Part shown: one piece after another, positions 1 to 10,078 of the stretch
How positions within the stretch are numbered: position 1 is the first letter of the stretch
How the letters are laid out: each line of letters starts with the position of its first letter
Origin: Parelaphostrongylus tenuis
Taxonomy: Eukaryota; Nematoda; Chromadorea; Rhabditida; Metastrongylidae
Length of the DNA: 64,000 nucleotides
Direction: 5' to 3'
Assembly: GCA_019055375.1 (NCBI GenBank)
Contig: JAHQIW010000618.1
Location: 1-64,000, forward strand
Program-made: the position numbers and the translations under genes
Notes under the pieces: generated by a model
What the model saw: only the letters and a program-made list of their open reading frames with translations
What the model was told of the DNA's origin: nothing
Databases searched by the model: none

Positions 1-228
1 TCTCCTGTTATATTTAGTCTTTACTAATGACGAAATTTCCTTCAGTAACGAAAAAAAATATTTCATTAGAATACTACCACAACGTCATTGTAGCCGCCGC
101 GTGCAGAGCAGAATGTTAACGTCGTTTTCAAGGTATTAAGGGACTGATAGGCAAATGGAAAAATTTGCAGTCCCACTCTGCAAACCAATCAAAGGGCATT
201 CAACCATAGATAAAATACTATTACCCAC

Positions 229-408
229 GTCGAGAAGAAGATGTACCACACGAGGGTCATAGTCGACAATGCCGGCTTCCTCAATGATTGCCTTCAAATG
301 CGTGATATCCCGACTCGCATCCATAGCAGCACCCTCTCCCATGTCAGAATCATCTCCGTAGTTAGACGTGTCACCACCACCACCACCAGCGCCTCCTGGC
401 CCGGACAT
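229..408 (-). CDS. taf-9: TAF9-like TFIID subunit, first coding exon (partial)
   Basis: First coding exon of a TFIID-31/TAF9-type histone-fold protein, a nuclear subunit of the general transcription factor TFIID. It encodes 60 residues. Residues 1-33 are a Gly/Asp-rich, probably disordered leader. The fold then starts with 'DITHLKAIIEEAGI' and 'DYDPRVVHLLLD', which resemble TAF9 helix 1 and the acidic-Pro-Arg-Val step into helix 2. The exon ends in phase 0 at a GTGGGT donor (from 228 downward), and the other exons lie beyond the left edge. The start at 408 was chosen because a CTCAG acceptor ends at 417, leaving an 8-nt leader as expected for a spliced-leader site. It lies 390 bp downstream of the mlc-3 stop on the same strand, so shared transcription is possible. 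The TAF9 assignment rests on a short stretch remembered by family pattern; another TFIID-31-like protein is the alternative. Confidence 0.72.
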
Positions 409-797
409 ATCTTAAGCTGAGAATGCCAGAACCTGCTGTTCTTAATGAAGTAATCTGACCATAATTATTTCAAAAAGCGCTATAAGAAGCAAAACAACAG
501 TTCTGGTAGTAGCCTTGAGGTGGCAATAACACGCAATACGGCTAAAATCCATTTATCAAACGTTCTTGAATATTAAACAGTCTGCAAAGCAAGAAAGCCC
601 TTCTTAGCTATGTGAGGCGTTATAGTATAACAGCAGTGAAGCATAAGCAAGAACAGTCAGGCAAAGAGCGAAAATCGAAAAATACTGGTGAGTACGTGGC
701 CTTCAGGAGTGTAATGCCCATCGATTGGAGAATGAAGCCAGGAATAAACAGCTGATATACAAGGAAAAAACCAATCCAAATTAAATATGGTTAATAT
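409..797. other. Spacer between mlc-3 and taf-9
   Basis: No coding exon or repeat is recognised here. The minus strand runs from the mlc-3 stop (798) to the probable spliced-leader acceptor of taf-9 (417). A spacer of about 390 bp between same-strand genes would fit either an operon or a short intergenic region. Confidence 0.5.
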
Positions 798-3700
798 TTA
801 AGAATTCATCACATTACGAACAAAGTCGGCAATGTTCACATTCCCGTGAGAATCGTTGTGTCCAGCCAAAAGCTGATCAACTTCTTCATCCGACAAACGC
901 TCACCTAGAACAAAAGAACAGAGTCTCTTTAGTAATTTGAAGCTCCCAAATATAAGGACTAGTATGAAAAATTTCGTTACATCTTCAATCGACTATTTTA
1001 AGACCTCATTCGAAAACAGTACAATCTGATAACATAGTTTCAACCTTTCATGTCTGTTATGGCACTTCAAAAAAGCTAGAGACGTGTCTCGACATTCCAA
1101 CCTCATTAGTAACACGATGCTTTTTCGTTCAGTCAGTAAGTTCCTCGGCGATATATATATCTTCTGCACAGAGGAACCGACCACGAAATTTTTACGCTCG
1201 ACATACGGTGGAAGGACAGTCGATTGATTGGTATTGTTACATATGCTTTGTGAAAGCCGCAAGCCATGCAATCGACATCAGTCACTCCGGAGGAACGTCA
1301 CGGTGATCCTTTAAGCGTACGTCGATTGTAAGGATTCGTCGTCGATTCCTCATATAGGCCCATAAAGGGGTATATCCTTGAGAACTGACTATCAAAGAGG
1401 CAACGAGTATTGATTAGGCTGGAAGGCCGACACGTGTCTTGTACTTTAACAGTGCTATAACAGACCTCATTAAAGCTCAGAATATCTTATGAGGTGATTT
1501 TGTTCCGTTGTCTTTTGTGTAAAATGCGATTCGCTTCTAATCTACTCATTATAATTCCAAGATCGACTATCTATAAGCTCCGCATGGTCAATAATTCACA
1601 GTTTTTCACTTGATTAGCCAAACACGACCCTAGTGTTGGCTTATCAGTGAAAAACTGTGGATTAATCAACACACCTTTCCATTCATAAACATTCTGTCGT
1701 TAAACTTTATGGCCAAGAATTCCACCTCCTCAACTATCTGTTCTCAACAATTAGCAAAATGTAGTTCGACTGTTCATAGAAGTGCCTACTATTTTAGATT
1801 GCTTCGAGGATACGAAAATATCGTAAAATGGATTTCATATGACTCCAGATGACGATAAATCTATGTTTATACAACATCAGCAACCGCCGAATTGTTTGAA
1901 ACATGCGAAGCTCATTTTTGATCAAATTATAAGGCCAGTATGCGGCATAAAAATGCAAGGCCTTAGCAATTTTTTCCAAAAACTAGCTGCGGGTTCTGCA
2001 ACGAAAAGTAGCCGTAGACGGTGGCTAATCGGGACAAAAGAGGTGGAATTGTTGGACACGCACATGGGTCACTGAAGTAAACTGGTTATGAAGGATTTCG
2101 GTGTACCATAGTCTTCCTCATCCAGCAACCAGTAAACGACTACCTCCTCAAATAACTCATCGTGTAAATCTATTCGTTGAAAACATTCAGAGTACAATCG
2201 CCACAACACTGGATCGCAGAGCGCGCAGGCGCAGTGGTTGGAGATGCTCTGCGATCCACACATATTCGCCGGTTCAGTGCCGCGCCTAAGGCCATCAGCC
2301 TTCTAGTCCTCGAAGTCGGCGAGTTGGTGCTAAATTTGTCCAAGAGGGCAGCAGCACTGATTTGGTACATTTGTGTCACACTGAGAGTCACTGTGGAGGT
2401 CAGATATTATTCATTCACTTCTGACAATGCTCGATGAAGCCGAATGCCTGGCGCACCCTTCAGAGATTGATCAACGCTGACAGCCTTATGTTTGCTATTA
2501 GACAGAATGCAGAGAGATATGATGCTGGCCGTAACGCCGATCAGAACATAGAGTTGGTAGCATTCCTGCGTTGTGACTTTCGATCAAAAACACACAGCTG
2601 ACAGCACTTTTATATGCTGAATCAGACCGGCTGTAGCGAAGTAGCGTTTCACCAGAGAAATTTCTTAGACCTCCATTCCTACATAAGCCTAGTTCAAATC
2701 ACTCCAGGCACTTCTTTCACAACAGTTCTTGCTATGCTCGACAACATTCATCCAGCCTTCTCTTTTCCAATCGTATTCGTATGTGTTTAACTTCAATCGT
2801 GTTCCACAACATAACAAGAGGATTACAGACTCAAATCCAAATACCTCACCCTCTATAACTCATAATTTTCAGATCCCGAACCCTAACGCTACGTAGACGA
2901 GATTTCCAGCCATATAGAACGTTGAAAACATAGCATTGCATCTAGCTGATGCTTGATTGAAAATGATAAGGTTTAAAGTAATAGCAATAGTTAGAAGCTC
3001 TTGAATGGAAATCCTACACCTCATTCTAAACTAAAAAACCTCTACAATGACAAACCTAAGGTTGTGAGTAGATGACGTAGCTCTGCGACGTTGATCAGTC
3101 CATTTCCTTCTTTATCGAAGTGAGAAAGACCTTCGACAAACTCTTCGACGGTGTGCTTCTCCCTCAAATAATGACATGCACAGCAAGATCGCAAAAGCAC
3201 ATAGATCAAAGTTCTAACAGTATACAGAAAAAATCTTTTGGAACAACAGTACCTTCCACCTAATACCCTTATAAATGTCAAGCTTAATAAGACGAATACG
3301 CACTTAACAATGCAATTATCTTGTACCTTTATTTCGAGTGCTTTGTTTGAACCACGCTCAAATTTCAATATATCTTTTCATTATTATTTGAGCCAACATG
3401 TCATGTGGTCTGGTAAGGGCTCTTGTACACCCCGATACACGTGTTTCGTCCTTACAGCCTCGTCAGTCGGGCAAAACTCTGTGTTAGGTGAAGATTTCGC
3501 TTGACATAGAGTGTAAAGCGTTCGTCTTCGATAACTCTCTGTAAGGGAGCAGAGCTCCCGAGAAAACTGACTATAAAAATATCGAAGGACGACGGGTTCT
3601 GCCCGACTGACGAGTCTGTAAGGACGAAACACGTGTATCGGGGTGTACAAGAGCCCTTACCAGACCACATGACATGTTGGCTCAAACAATAATGAAAGAA

Positions 3701-6700
3701 TGCAATTATCACTAAAGACCATCTATAGGCTCACCAAATCATCGCTGATATGCCAGTGCGCATAGTTCCCTATGACTTCTTATCACCTTAACGGCTACTG
3801 GGTTTCCCTAAATGCTGAATCGTGATGCAAAATTGATTCCAACCGTGTCTATCAATTTTATAAATCTAATGTTCCCGTCGGATATGGTCTGTGATAATGT
3901 TTGCAACCTTTTCGAGGGTTGGTACGTCAGAGCCATACGTACGTTTCGGAGGTGTCGCTCGCTTCTTCAGTGGCCCACGCCCCACACTGAATCTTGCTTT
4001 ATAGCAGGGATGAGACGTTATCTATAGTGATAGCGCAAAATACTGTATTATCATAATTTTTCAGTCGATAGAACATGGCTGCTAATGAATATGTGGGCTA
4101 TTGATGAAGCGGGCGACATCGCCGAAACGTACGTATGGAACTGCCATACCAACCTCGAAAGGACTCTAAACATCCTCACAGACTATATAGAGTGTTTATA
4201 ACGAGGTTTCAAAACAGTGGACGAGGTGGATTTCTACATATTCACTACCAGCCATAATTCACGACTAAAAAGTGGTGATAACACAACATCATGTGCCATA
4301 AAGAAAGCCTCCCCAACCCTGTTCTAGAGTTCAAAATGGGGCATGGGCCACTTCACTGATGAAGCGGGCGACACCGCCGAAACATAGGTATGGCTCTGAA
4401 GTACCAATCTCGAAAACCTCACAGACCATATTGAATGTTCAATGCCAGGACCGACTGCCCGGGCCAGGCCGTTGACGGCTGGGGGCTGACAGACAGGTTC
4501 GCTGTAGCGTATAAAGAGCGATGTGCAAAATGGGCGTCAGTAGTGTAACGGACAGAGCACGCATTCCCGGAAAGAGTGAGGTGCGGGTTCTAGTCCCAGC
4601 TGACGCGAAAGTTTGCACATCTCTCTACTCAATCGGTATATATTTGTAACATCATACCACCGTTATAAGCGGTTAAATAAGAAAAATATCATTATATTGA
4701 ATGTTGGAACGAGATTTAAAAACAGTCGATAGTGGGTCCCCAACAAGATTATCAGCTGAAAGTAGATCTATGGAAACGCGATGAGCTTACTGCGTCTACG
4801 TTCTCGCCAAAGCGAGTAGAGAAACAAACGGTTCTACATTGAACAAGTAAGATCCACCAAGGTCCTTCCAGAAGGCAGAGCCTACTTAATTTTCTGATTC
4901 GCGAGGGAATGAAACTCGAGTCACGTGTTTTCGACAGATTTTTACAATCTTTAGCGCGATAGATGGCTCAAATTCATTTCCTCGTATTCGACCCTTCAAC
5001 ACATACATAGTTTCAATTTTGTAAATGAATTAAGCGAATAAAAAATGAGTAGTCCAACAAACACAAATCAAATAAATTAAGTTTTACATAAATAAACTGA
5101 ACCATAACTATTCACTGAACCGTCTAAGGGCCAAATAAACTCACTTTGTTTCGAAGTTACTTTTTCCACTTCTACTCCGCTCCAATAACCAATTTACTCT
5201 TTTAATTTTCCTCAAAATTCCTGCACGTCATAAACAAGATCGAAAATATTACATGATGAGATGACAGAAAGAAAGAGTAATAAAATAATAAAATGAAAGT
5301 CCAAATGAGCAAAAATATTATATCTCCTACGCGTTTCAAGCGGCGCGCTTCCGGACTCCCTTGAAGCGCGTTACCTATGCGTACGTTTCTGATAAGAATA
5401 TAACATGTTTTGACGCGTTAGGTCTAGTGCTAAACAGGCGCCTATTTCGTCCTAGTGGTACTCATCAGTAGCACCCCCTCCCCCTCGGTTCAGCCGACCC
5501 ATTGAGGGTAAATAATCCTCTATGAAGGAATCGACGCTGATAAATAAATCACCACAAGTCAGATGATGGAATTATCTGACATTGCCGATTCCTTCACAGA
5601 GGATTATTTAGTCTCATAGGATCGGATGGAACCGAGGGAGGAAGGGGAGGGGAGGGGTGTGCTATTGATGAGTTCCAGTAGGATGAAACAGGCGCCTGCT
5701 TAGCACTAGACCTAACGGCCCAAAATTTGTTATATCTTTATCAAATCATATTGTTTTGAGCGGGTCCATAAAAAAGCGGTCGAAAAAAGAGGTATGTGTG
5801 TTTTTCAACGTATTCTTTTTTCTCGCGCCCGAGAAAGATGGTGACCACTGGGTTCAATAGGACGATCGCTCCATCGCTCAGTTCTCGAAAAGGGAAGAGG
5901 AGAAAAAAAAAGAACTACAAGCCAGCCAGTTAAAAGAATTGAGCAGTCAATAAAGAGGACTGTTTTGTATGCACGCGTGTACACTATAGTGTTCATGTTG
6001 TTCAAAAGGTTCTCTAATCGCAGTTATTGGTTAACATTCGAAAATAATTGTTCTTACGAGGAAAACCCTATGAATTCACCAACGTTTCATCGACCAAAAC
6101 AGAAAGCATTTTTACGCATTTAGACCTAATTTTGGTAAGATATAGAACCATTGGGATGAATAAAATCTGTCCTAATGCAAAAGGTAATTCCTTAAGATAG
6201 CCAAATAGCTGCCAAGAAAACTCACCGATTCTTACTGATCGACTGAAAAATTGGCACAAAATCCTCGAATGAAAGACGGGCCTCTTTCTCGTAAGCAGCA
6301 CAGCATCGTCCAATTTCCGCTTCAGTTGGATTTTGTCCAAGAGCACGAAGAACGTCACCAACATGAAAAGAGAAAACAAGTACAACATTCGTTTTACTCA
6401 GTTTATCACTTTATTTGACCCGTATCACATTTCCTTTTTTTTTACTGCGCGGGTCCCATACTTCTAGGGTTTCTCTTCCTTGAGGACTTCATCTTCCTCG
6501 GAAACAATATAGAATACTGGTCGAGCACTTCTCCTCGCAATCTCGAGTACAGCCAGGCTGGGGCGTTCTGTAGGGCGTTCGCCATGATTGCCGAAGAGCG
6601 TCGGAGAACCACCCCTCGTCGAACCACGCCGAATATCACTAGCCACTAGACCACAGCTCCCCTTCCTACTCAAATTCTAACAGTACAAATGTCATACCAA

Positions 6701-8739
6701 AACAAACTGGGAAATACAAAAAAGGGTTCTTTTGATTAGGAGAGGACAAATGAAAGACCGATCTCATTTGCTAGAGAGAATGCTAGATCCTTTCACATGA
6801 ATTTTGGTGACTATTCAAATTGGAGATGATATTGTCTTACTTTCAGAAAACAACTGAAGCAGAGAGGATGCTCAAGGAACTCAACGAAGCGTGGAAGAAG
6901 GTCGGACTACGTATAGATCGCATGAAGACTCAATTCGTGAAAAAACATGGTGCAATGATGAAAATAGACGGGATGGATCTTTGATTACAAAGACCTCCTC
7001 GTACGTATACCTTGGTCGATCACTGAATATGGAGAACAATATGAAGGAGGAACTTGATAGAAGAAGAAAAGCAGCGTGGACCGCATTTGGGCCTCTCAAA
7101 GAAGCCACCGACCAAATAACGGACCCCAAATTTTACCCGCCAACCTTTTTGATTCAGCGGTCCTCCCAGCACTCTCTTATGCAGAGGAGACGTTGGCTGA
7201 CACTTCGACCAGTCAAGACTACTGCGAACAACTCACAGAGCGCTTGAACGATGTCTTCTGAAAATTAGTTGACTCTCACATCACCTAGCCGGTTTGCGCA
7301 GCTCATATCTCAGGACGTTACCTCATCTTAGTGATCCAGAAGAATTCACATCAATAGCGAAGCACAGATGAGCGGTCATATAGTGAGGAAATCAGATGAC
7401 AGATGGGCAAAACGAACTGTAGAGTGGACGCCACGAGCATTTACTTGTCCCCGAAGACGACCATCTACAGGTTGGGCGGATGTATTCGCGAGAAGAATTA
7501 AAGCTGTATTCATATCTATAATAGCAACAACTGCATTCGTACCTGCCCATCTTCTACTGATCCACGGTATGAAAACCACCACCACGGACGACAATTGCGA
7601 GAACATGTCCTGGGGTCCGCACAATTCGTGGAGACGGCCCATCCAAGTATCCAAGTAAGTAAGTAAGTATCATTCAAAAGCAGAGAGTTGAGGCTACAGC
7701 CCCACGTCGCCAGTATTCGAAAAAGACTTTTGACGCTGCTATAGGAGAAGATTTCTTGGCTTCAGTAACGCCTATTTCGCGCCGGACTGAGCACTTTCTT
7801 TGGACTATTAAAGGTCGTGCAATAGCGCAAACTCCTCTGATTCCAACCTGTGCTTATATCCTGAAAAGAGCGTTTCTCTGAAACGCAGTAGGTAAAATAA
7901 GTTGGATTCCCATCTGCAATCAAGGGACTCCTTGGCCGATTCAAGCGCTCACGTTCGATGACGCGATATTATCGATTTTTCGGGCATATGAACGCGCAGA
8001 GAAGTGTCCTTCGAGCAGTTCACGTGGCTGCTACAGCCAGCAGCACGTGAACTGGCCAAAGACCCCTTGGGTCGCACATGCGAATTCAACCTTATCTACC
8101 TGCTGCGTTGCTGAGAAACGGCCTTTTCAGGATATAAGCACACCATTGGCATCAGGAACCACTACGGTATCTAATAATTACTAATCAGCTGTATCACCTG
8201 ACGTCTCGTTGATCACTGAGTGACTCGAGCGGGCACCAGCAACACTTCCGTTTTTCCCTATTGCGTGCAAGAGTAGCCCAGCGGGTTTCCTCGCTCTAGG
8301 GATTCGTTGAGCATCACATCTTTCTTCTATGCTATTCGTGAAGAAATCGGACCATCGGGTCGGTGGTCTTCTATGATCTGATTACTAATAGTCCAACGAA
8401 AGAGCTCTGTCCAGCGAGAAACATGCGAGTCTGAGACACAGTTTTGCCCCGAGATCACAGCGTTATAGGAGATTCCGCAAAAGCCGTCGACGTGGGACTG
8501 TAGCTTCAAGTCTCTGCTTCCGAATAATCACTTACTCTCCCACGAAAAGTTCCTCTCTAGCGAGTGAGGTCCATTTTGCCTTTGTTCCTCCTAATCAGAA
8601 AAAAAAACCAAAAAACAGATAATGTGATGAAAATTCCCTCACGAACCTGTTGTACGCTGATCTTGTCGTCTCCTCTGCTGTCAAAATAACAAAAAACCTC
8701 GCGACAATCGGCTAACTGATCATCCATTGCACTTACCAT
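798..8739 (-). CDS. mlc-3: Myosin essential (alkali) light chain, 4 exons
   Basis: Calmodulin-superfamily light chain that binds the lever arm of muscle myosin heavy chain. Exons in transcript order are 8739-8647, 6362-6226, 3162-3056 and 904-798. Phases agree at every junction (0, 2, 1), giving 147 residues and a TAA stop, the usual length for the family. Landmarks are '[20 protein letters not shown]' in exon 1 (degenerate first EF-hand), '[17 protein letters not shown]' in exon 2, '[19 protein letters not shown]' in exon 3 (third EF-hand) and '[14 protein letters not shown]' in exon 4 (last EF-hand). An acceptor TTTCAG ends at 8745, 5 nt before ATG 8739, so the N-terminus reads [11 protein letters not shown] 8727 is the alternative start. 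ATG 8739 is followed by GTAAGT, which also looks like a donor. The introns (2.3, 3.1 and 2.2 kb) are swollen by repeats. Intron 1 ends TTTTCAT instead of TTTTCAG. Confidence 0.95.
985..1520. mobile_element. Palindromic MITE with decayed hammerhead arms
   Basis: Inverted-repeat element in mlc-3 intron 3. The outer arms (about 985-1075 and 1440-1520) share the 'GAGACCTC...AGTCTGAT...CCTTTCATG' terminal pattern of the other ribozyme-bearing palindromes in this window. The inner arms hold decayed hammerhead cores: on the minus strand near 1080-1125 (CTAATGA, GAGA) and on the plus strand near 1410-1450 (TTGATTA, GGCC then GACA). Neither core is intact. Confidence 0.5.
1598..1661. repeat. Short imperfect hairpin
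   Basis: Arms beginning CACAGTTTTTCAC (1598) and ending GTGAAAAACTGTG (near 1661) pair around a CGACCCTA loop. It lies in mlc-3 intron 3. Confidence 0.6.
2195..2490 (+). repeat. tRNA-derived SINE-like repeat (family S1)
   Basis: The head 'CGCAGTGGTTGGAGATGCTC' resembles a polymerase III A-box region. It is followed by a decayed B-box and then the family tail ('TGGTACATT', 'GTGGAGGTCAGATAT', 'GAGATTGATCAACGCTGACA'). The same repeat recurs at 15.5, 15.9, 22.3, 28.8, 30.6, 32.9 and 34.7 kb. It lies in mlc-3 intron 3. Confidence 0.65.
3321..3698. mobile_element. Palindromic hammerhead element F1 with 12-bp target duplication
   Basis: A 378-bp element in mlc-3 intron 2, bounded by the identical 12-mer AATGCAATTATC at 3309-3320 and 3699-3710. 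The inverted arms run from about 3376 and to about 3698 (ATTATTTGAGCCAACATGTC and its complement). The left end has an extra stretch of about 55 bp starting TTGTACCTTTATTTCG, whose complement contains AATAAA. Each arm holds a hammerhead motif, on the minus strand at 3430-3471 and on the plus strand at 3601-3643. The same family lies at 11.1-11.4 and 59.2-59.7 kb. No protein-coding capacity is seen. Confidence 0.75.
3601..3643 (+). ncRNA. Hammerhead ribozyme motif (F1 right arm)
   Basis: In order: helix I strand GCCCGA (3601-3606), core CTGACGA, a short helix II (GTC/GAC), core GAAA (3626-3629), helix III palindrome CACGTG, cleavage triplet GTA ending at 3637, and the helix I partner TCGGG. 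All conserved core positions of the hammerhead consensus are present. Helix III has no loop, so cleavage in trans or as a dimer is more likely than a stable monomer. Confidence 0.7.
3880..4205. mobile_element. Palindromic hammerhead element (family B)
   Basis: Inverted-repeat element in mlc-3 intron 2. The left arm carries an intact-looking hammerhead core on the minus strand (3930-3976). The right arm carries a version with a C-to-T change in its first core base (TTGATGA, 4101-4107) on the plus strand, followed by GAAA and CGTACG. The right end continues 'CTCACAGACTATAT...AACGAGGTTTCAAAACAG', the terminus common to this group. Confidence 0.65.
3930..3976 (-). ncRNA. Hammerhead ribozyme motif (family B, left arm)
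   Basis: Read on the minus strand: GGGCCA, core CTGAAGA, a weak helix II, core GAAA, palindrome CGTACG, then TA and TGGCTC. GGGCCA pairs with TGGCTC over six positions including one G-U. Helix II is poorly paired in this copy, so activity is uncertain. Confidence 0.6.
4300..4455 (+). repeat. Single right arm of a family B hammerhead element
   Basis: Contains CTGATGA (4356-4362), the helix II segment GCGGGCGACACCGC and GAAA (4379-4382), then 'CATAGGTATGGCTC' and the family terminus 'CCTCACAGACCATATTGAATG'. The extra bases CTTCA just before the core interrupt helix I. No matching left arm is adjacent. Confidence 0.55.
4530..4685 (+). repeat. tRNA-derived SINE-like repeat (family S4)
   Basis: The tRNA-like head 'GTCAGTAGTGTAACGGACAG' with B-box-like 'GGTTCTAGTCCC' is followed by a tail containing TATATTTGTAACATCA. 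Related tails occur near 35.5 and 37.0 kb. The head is not a convincing complete tRNA cloverleaf, so it is treated as a SINE. Confidence 0.6.
5330..5765. mobile_element. Palindromic hammerhead element (family C)
   Basis: Inverted-repeat element in mlc-3 intron 2. Arms share 'GGTCTAGTGCTAA.CAGGCGCC' and its complement, and the centre contains 'GAGGATTATTTA' with its complement. The left arm holds a hammerhead on the minus strand (5427-5474). The right arm holds a plus-strand copy (5659-5706) with TTGATGA in place of CTGATGA and CT in place of the cleavage-site UH, so the right copy is probably dead. Confidence 0.7.
5427..5474 (-). ncRNA. Hammerhead ribozyme motif (family C, left arm)
   Basis: On the minus strand: GTGCTA, CTGATGA, a helix II segment GTACCACTAGGAC (one bulged A), GAAA, near-palindromic helix III TAGGCGCCTG, then TT and TAGCAC. 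Helix I GTGCTA/TAGCAC is a perfect 6-bp pair and every core base is conserved. The cleavage triplet is GTT. Confidence 0.7.
6445..6665 (-). repeat. tRNA-derived SINE-like repeat (family S5)
   Basis: On the minus strand the head 'AGCTGTGGTCTAGTGGCTAG' leads into 'GATTGCGAGGAGAAGTGCTC' and 'GACCAGTATTCTATATTGTT'. The same tail is seen at 31.1-31.3 and 53.7-53.9 kb. Confidence 0.55.
6830..7680 (+). pseudogene. RTE-type non-LTR retrotransposon, reverse transcriptase C-terminal part
   Basis: Decayed 3' half of an RTE-clade LINE in mlc-3 intron 1. Fragments recognisable across frames include '[19 protein letters not shown]', '[20 protein letters not shown]', '[20 protein letters not shown]', '[20 protein letters not shown]' and '[20 protein letters not shown]', in the order expected for the palm/thumb and C-terminal part of RTE ORF2. 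At least two frame changes and an in-frame stop break it. The 3' end is (AAGT)n at 7655-7668, the short tandem tail typical of RTE elements. Confidence 0.8.
7690..7965. repeat. Interspersed repeat Z (gene-free family)
   Basis: Contains the Z-family segments 'AAGAGCGTTTCTCTGAAACG' and 'GCGCCGGACTGAGCACTTTC'. Z copies share 'TCGAATGATTACTAATA', 'AGAGCTCTGTCC' and 'CATTCGAAAGCTT' in both orientations, with no coding potential noticed. Other copies are at 8.3, 11.6-12.6, 13.1-13.9, 35.7, 37.4, 38.6 and 60-61 kb. Confidence 0.4.
8195..8395 (-). repeat. RTE 3'-end fragment
   Basis: On the minus strand it reads as the conserved RTE ORF2 C-terminus (DDRPDGPIS near the start, then 'EDVMLNES...', '[12 protein letters not shown]'-like), ending by 'GATCAACGAGACGTCAGGTG'. 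At least eight more copies of this 200-bp end occur in the window. Confidence 0.65.
8396..8520. repeat. Interspersed repeat Z fragment
   Basis: Contains 'AAAGAGCTCTGTCCAGCGAG' and flanking Z-family sequence directly against the RTE fragment, just upstream of nothing coding; exon 1 of mlc-3 begins about 130 bp further right. Confidence 0.4.
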
Positions 8740-8989
8740 TAACGCTGAAACTACAGTCACTACTATTCAATCGAAACAGTACACTTTCAAAAGAAAACAG
8801 CTCAAAATACAACTATAAGAAGTGCAGACGTTGAGGGTTAAGCGTCATGAATTCCAAGAAAACAGAAAGATGACAGGCAAAAATATTTATAAACAACAAG
8901 TACCCTTCAAGATAAGCAAAAACCGAGAGATCTATGGATAAACTGCGAAAAAACACGGCAAATTAACAGACGAATAATATCGTTTAACT

Positions 8990-9410
8990 CAAGATCTCCT
9001 ATGCTTTTATTGCTTTTCGGCAGTCTTATGATGTTTGAAACATACCCAAGAGAACTGAGTGGTGAGCAAAAAATCTGACCCCGGGCGGGACTTGAAACAG
9101 CGTTTCACTCGTATCGGAGGCGCCTGCTACCACTACACCACCGAGGCACCGTTTCGCTACCTACGTTCCGATATGTTTGCTTCAGTATGGTGAAACGCGG
9201 GTTCAACTCCCAGCTAAGATCTTCATTTTGCCCATCACTCTATTGAATAATTCTCCTGAAGTACAACTGTTGGGTGATGTGCAAAACTCTGACACATCGG
9301 GCAGGAGTCGAACCCACGCCTCACCATTTCCAACCGGACAGCGAACATTCTTGGATATCATATAGTTACAACACCAATAACACTGCTACCAAAGCGATAG
9401 AATAAAGAAT
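8990..9410. repeat. Cluster of tRNA-derived SINE-like repeats (family S2)
   Basis: Three partial copies lie head to head upstream of mlc-3. A minus copy spans about 8990-9170 with 'TGGTGTAGTGGTAGCAGGCG' on that strand. A plus piece spans 9177-9245 with 'CGCGGGTTCAACTCCCAGC', and a further minus piece spans 9285-9410. The B-box GGTTCAACTCC is intact in the plus piece. No complete tRNA gene is present. Confidence 0.6.
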
Positions 9411-9439
9411 TCTTGTAAATAAACTATATAATCATGACA

Positions 9440-9885
9440 TATACAAACTTACATACTGAAAATAATTAAAAAACGCACAAATTAACAAATAAAAAGTAAA
9501 TTCGACAAGAAAAAACCGATGACAAATGGGAGATTGTGAATAATAAGTCCTCCATTGAAAGGAGTAAAAACAGGTACAAAGAAAAAATTTACAAAAGGAC
9601 AAAGAAAAAAGGACGTACAAAAGCACGAATCGCTCGGAAAATCCCATATATAAGAGTAGTTCACATAGATAAGAGCGGTTCAATTTCTGCAAAAAAAAAA
9701 AAGGTACAAATCCGCTCTCTTTTCGGGGATTTAAAACGCATAGTAGATTTAGTAGATTTATGGGTAGTTTTTACCCACTTTTCAAAACTAAGAAAAAATA
9801 AAAATTACTTAGATCACTACAAAGTACAATTTTTCCGCATAGACCGCTCTTATCTATGGAATCTAAGGGTAATGTAAATATTTTG
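9440..9885. repeat. A-rich low-complexity DNA with weak inverted repeat
   Basis: The open frames here encode Lys/Arg/Ile-rich strings caused by A-rich sequence. 'ATAGATAAGAGCGGT' near 9670 and its complement near 9845 suggest a decayed palindromic element. No gene is supported. Confidence 0.35.
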
Positions 9886-10078
9886 GTAATAATATGGTAA
9901 TCCTCAGGACCATACCAGTAGAGCAAAGTGATGAAAATCGATCGAAAGAGCCCCGAACGAACACTAGAACATGCGAGCGATCGGTGTGGGCCGTTATCGG
10001 CATTAAATCATCTACATTCTCACGGCCGGTCGACCACCGGAGGACATTCACAGCAGAGCAACCCGACAGCGCCCTTAT

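Noticed and set aside
9536..9877. Lys/Arg-rich 113-codon frame
   Set aside because: Compositional product of A-rich DNA within a probable decayed palindrome.
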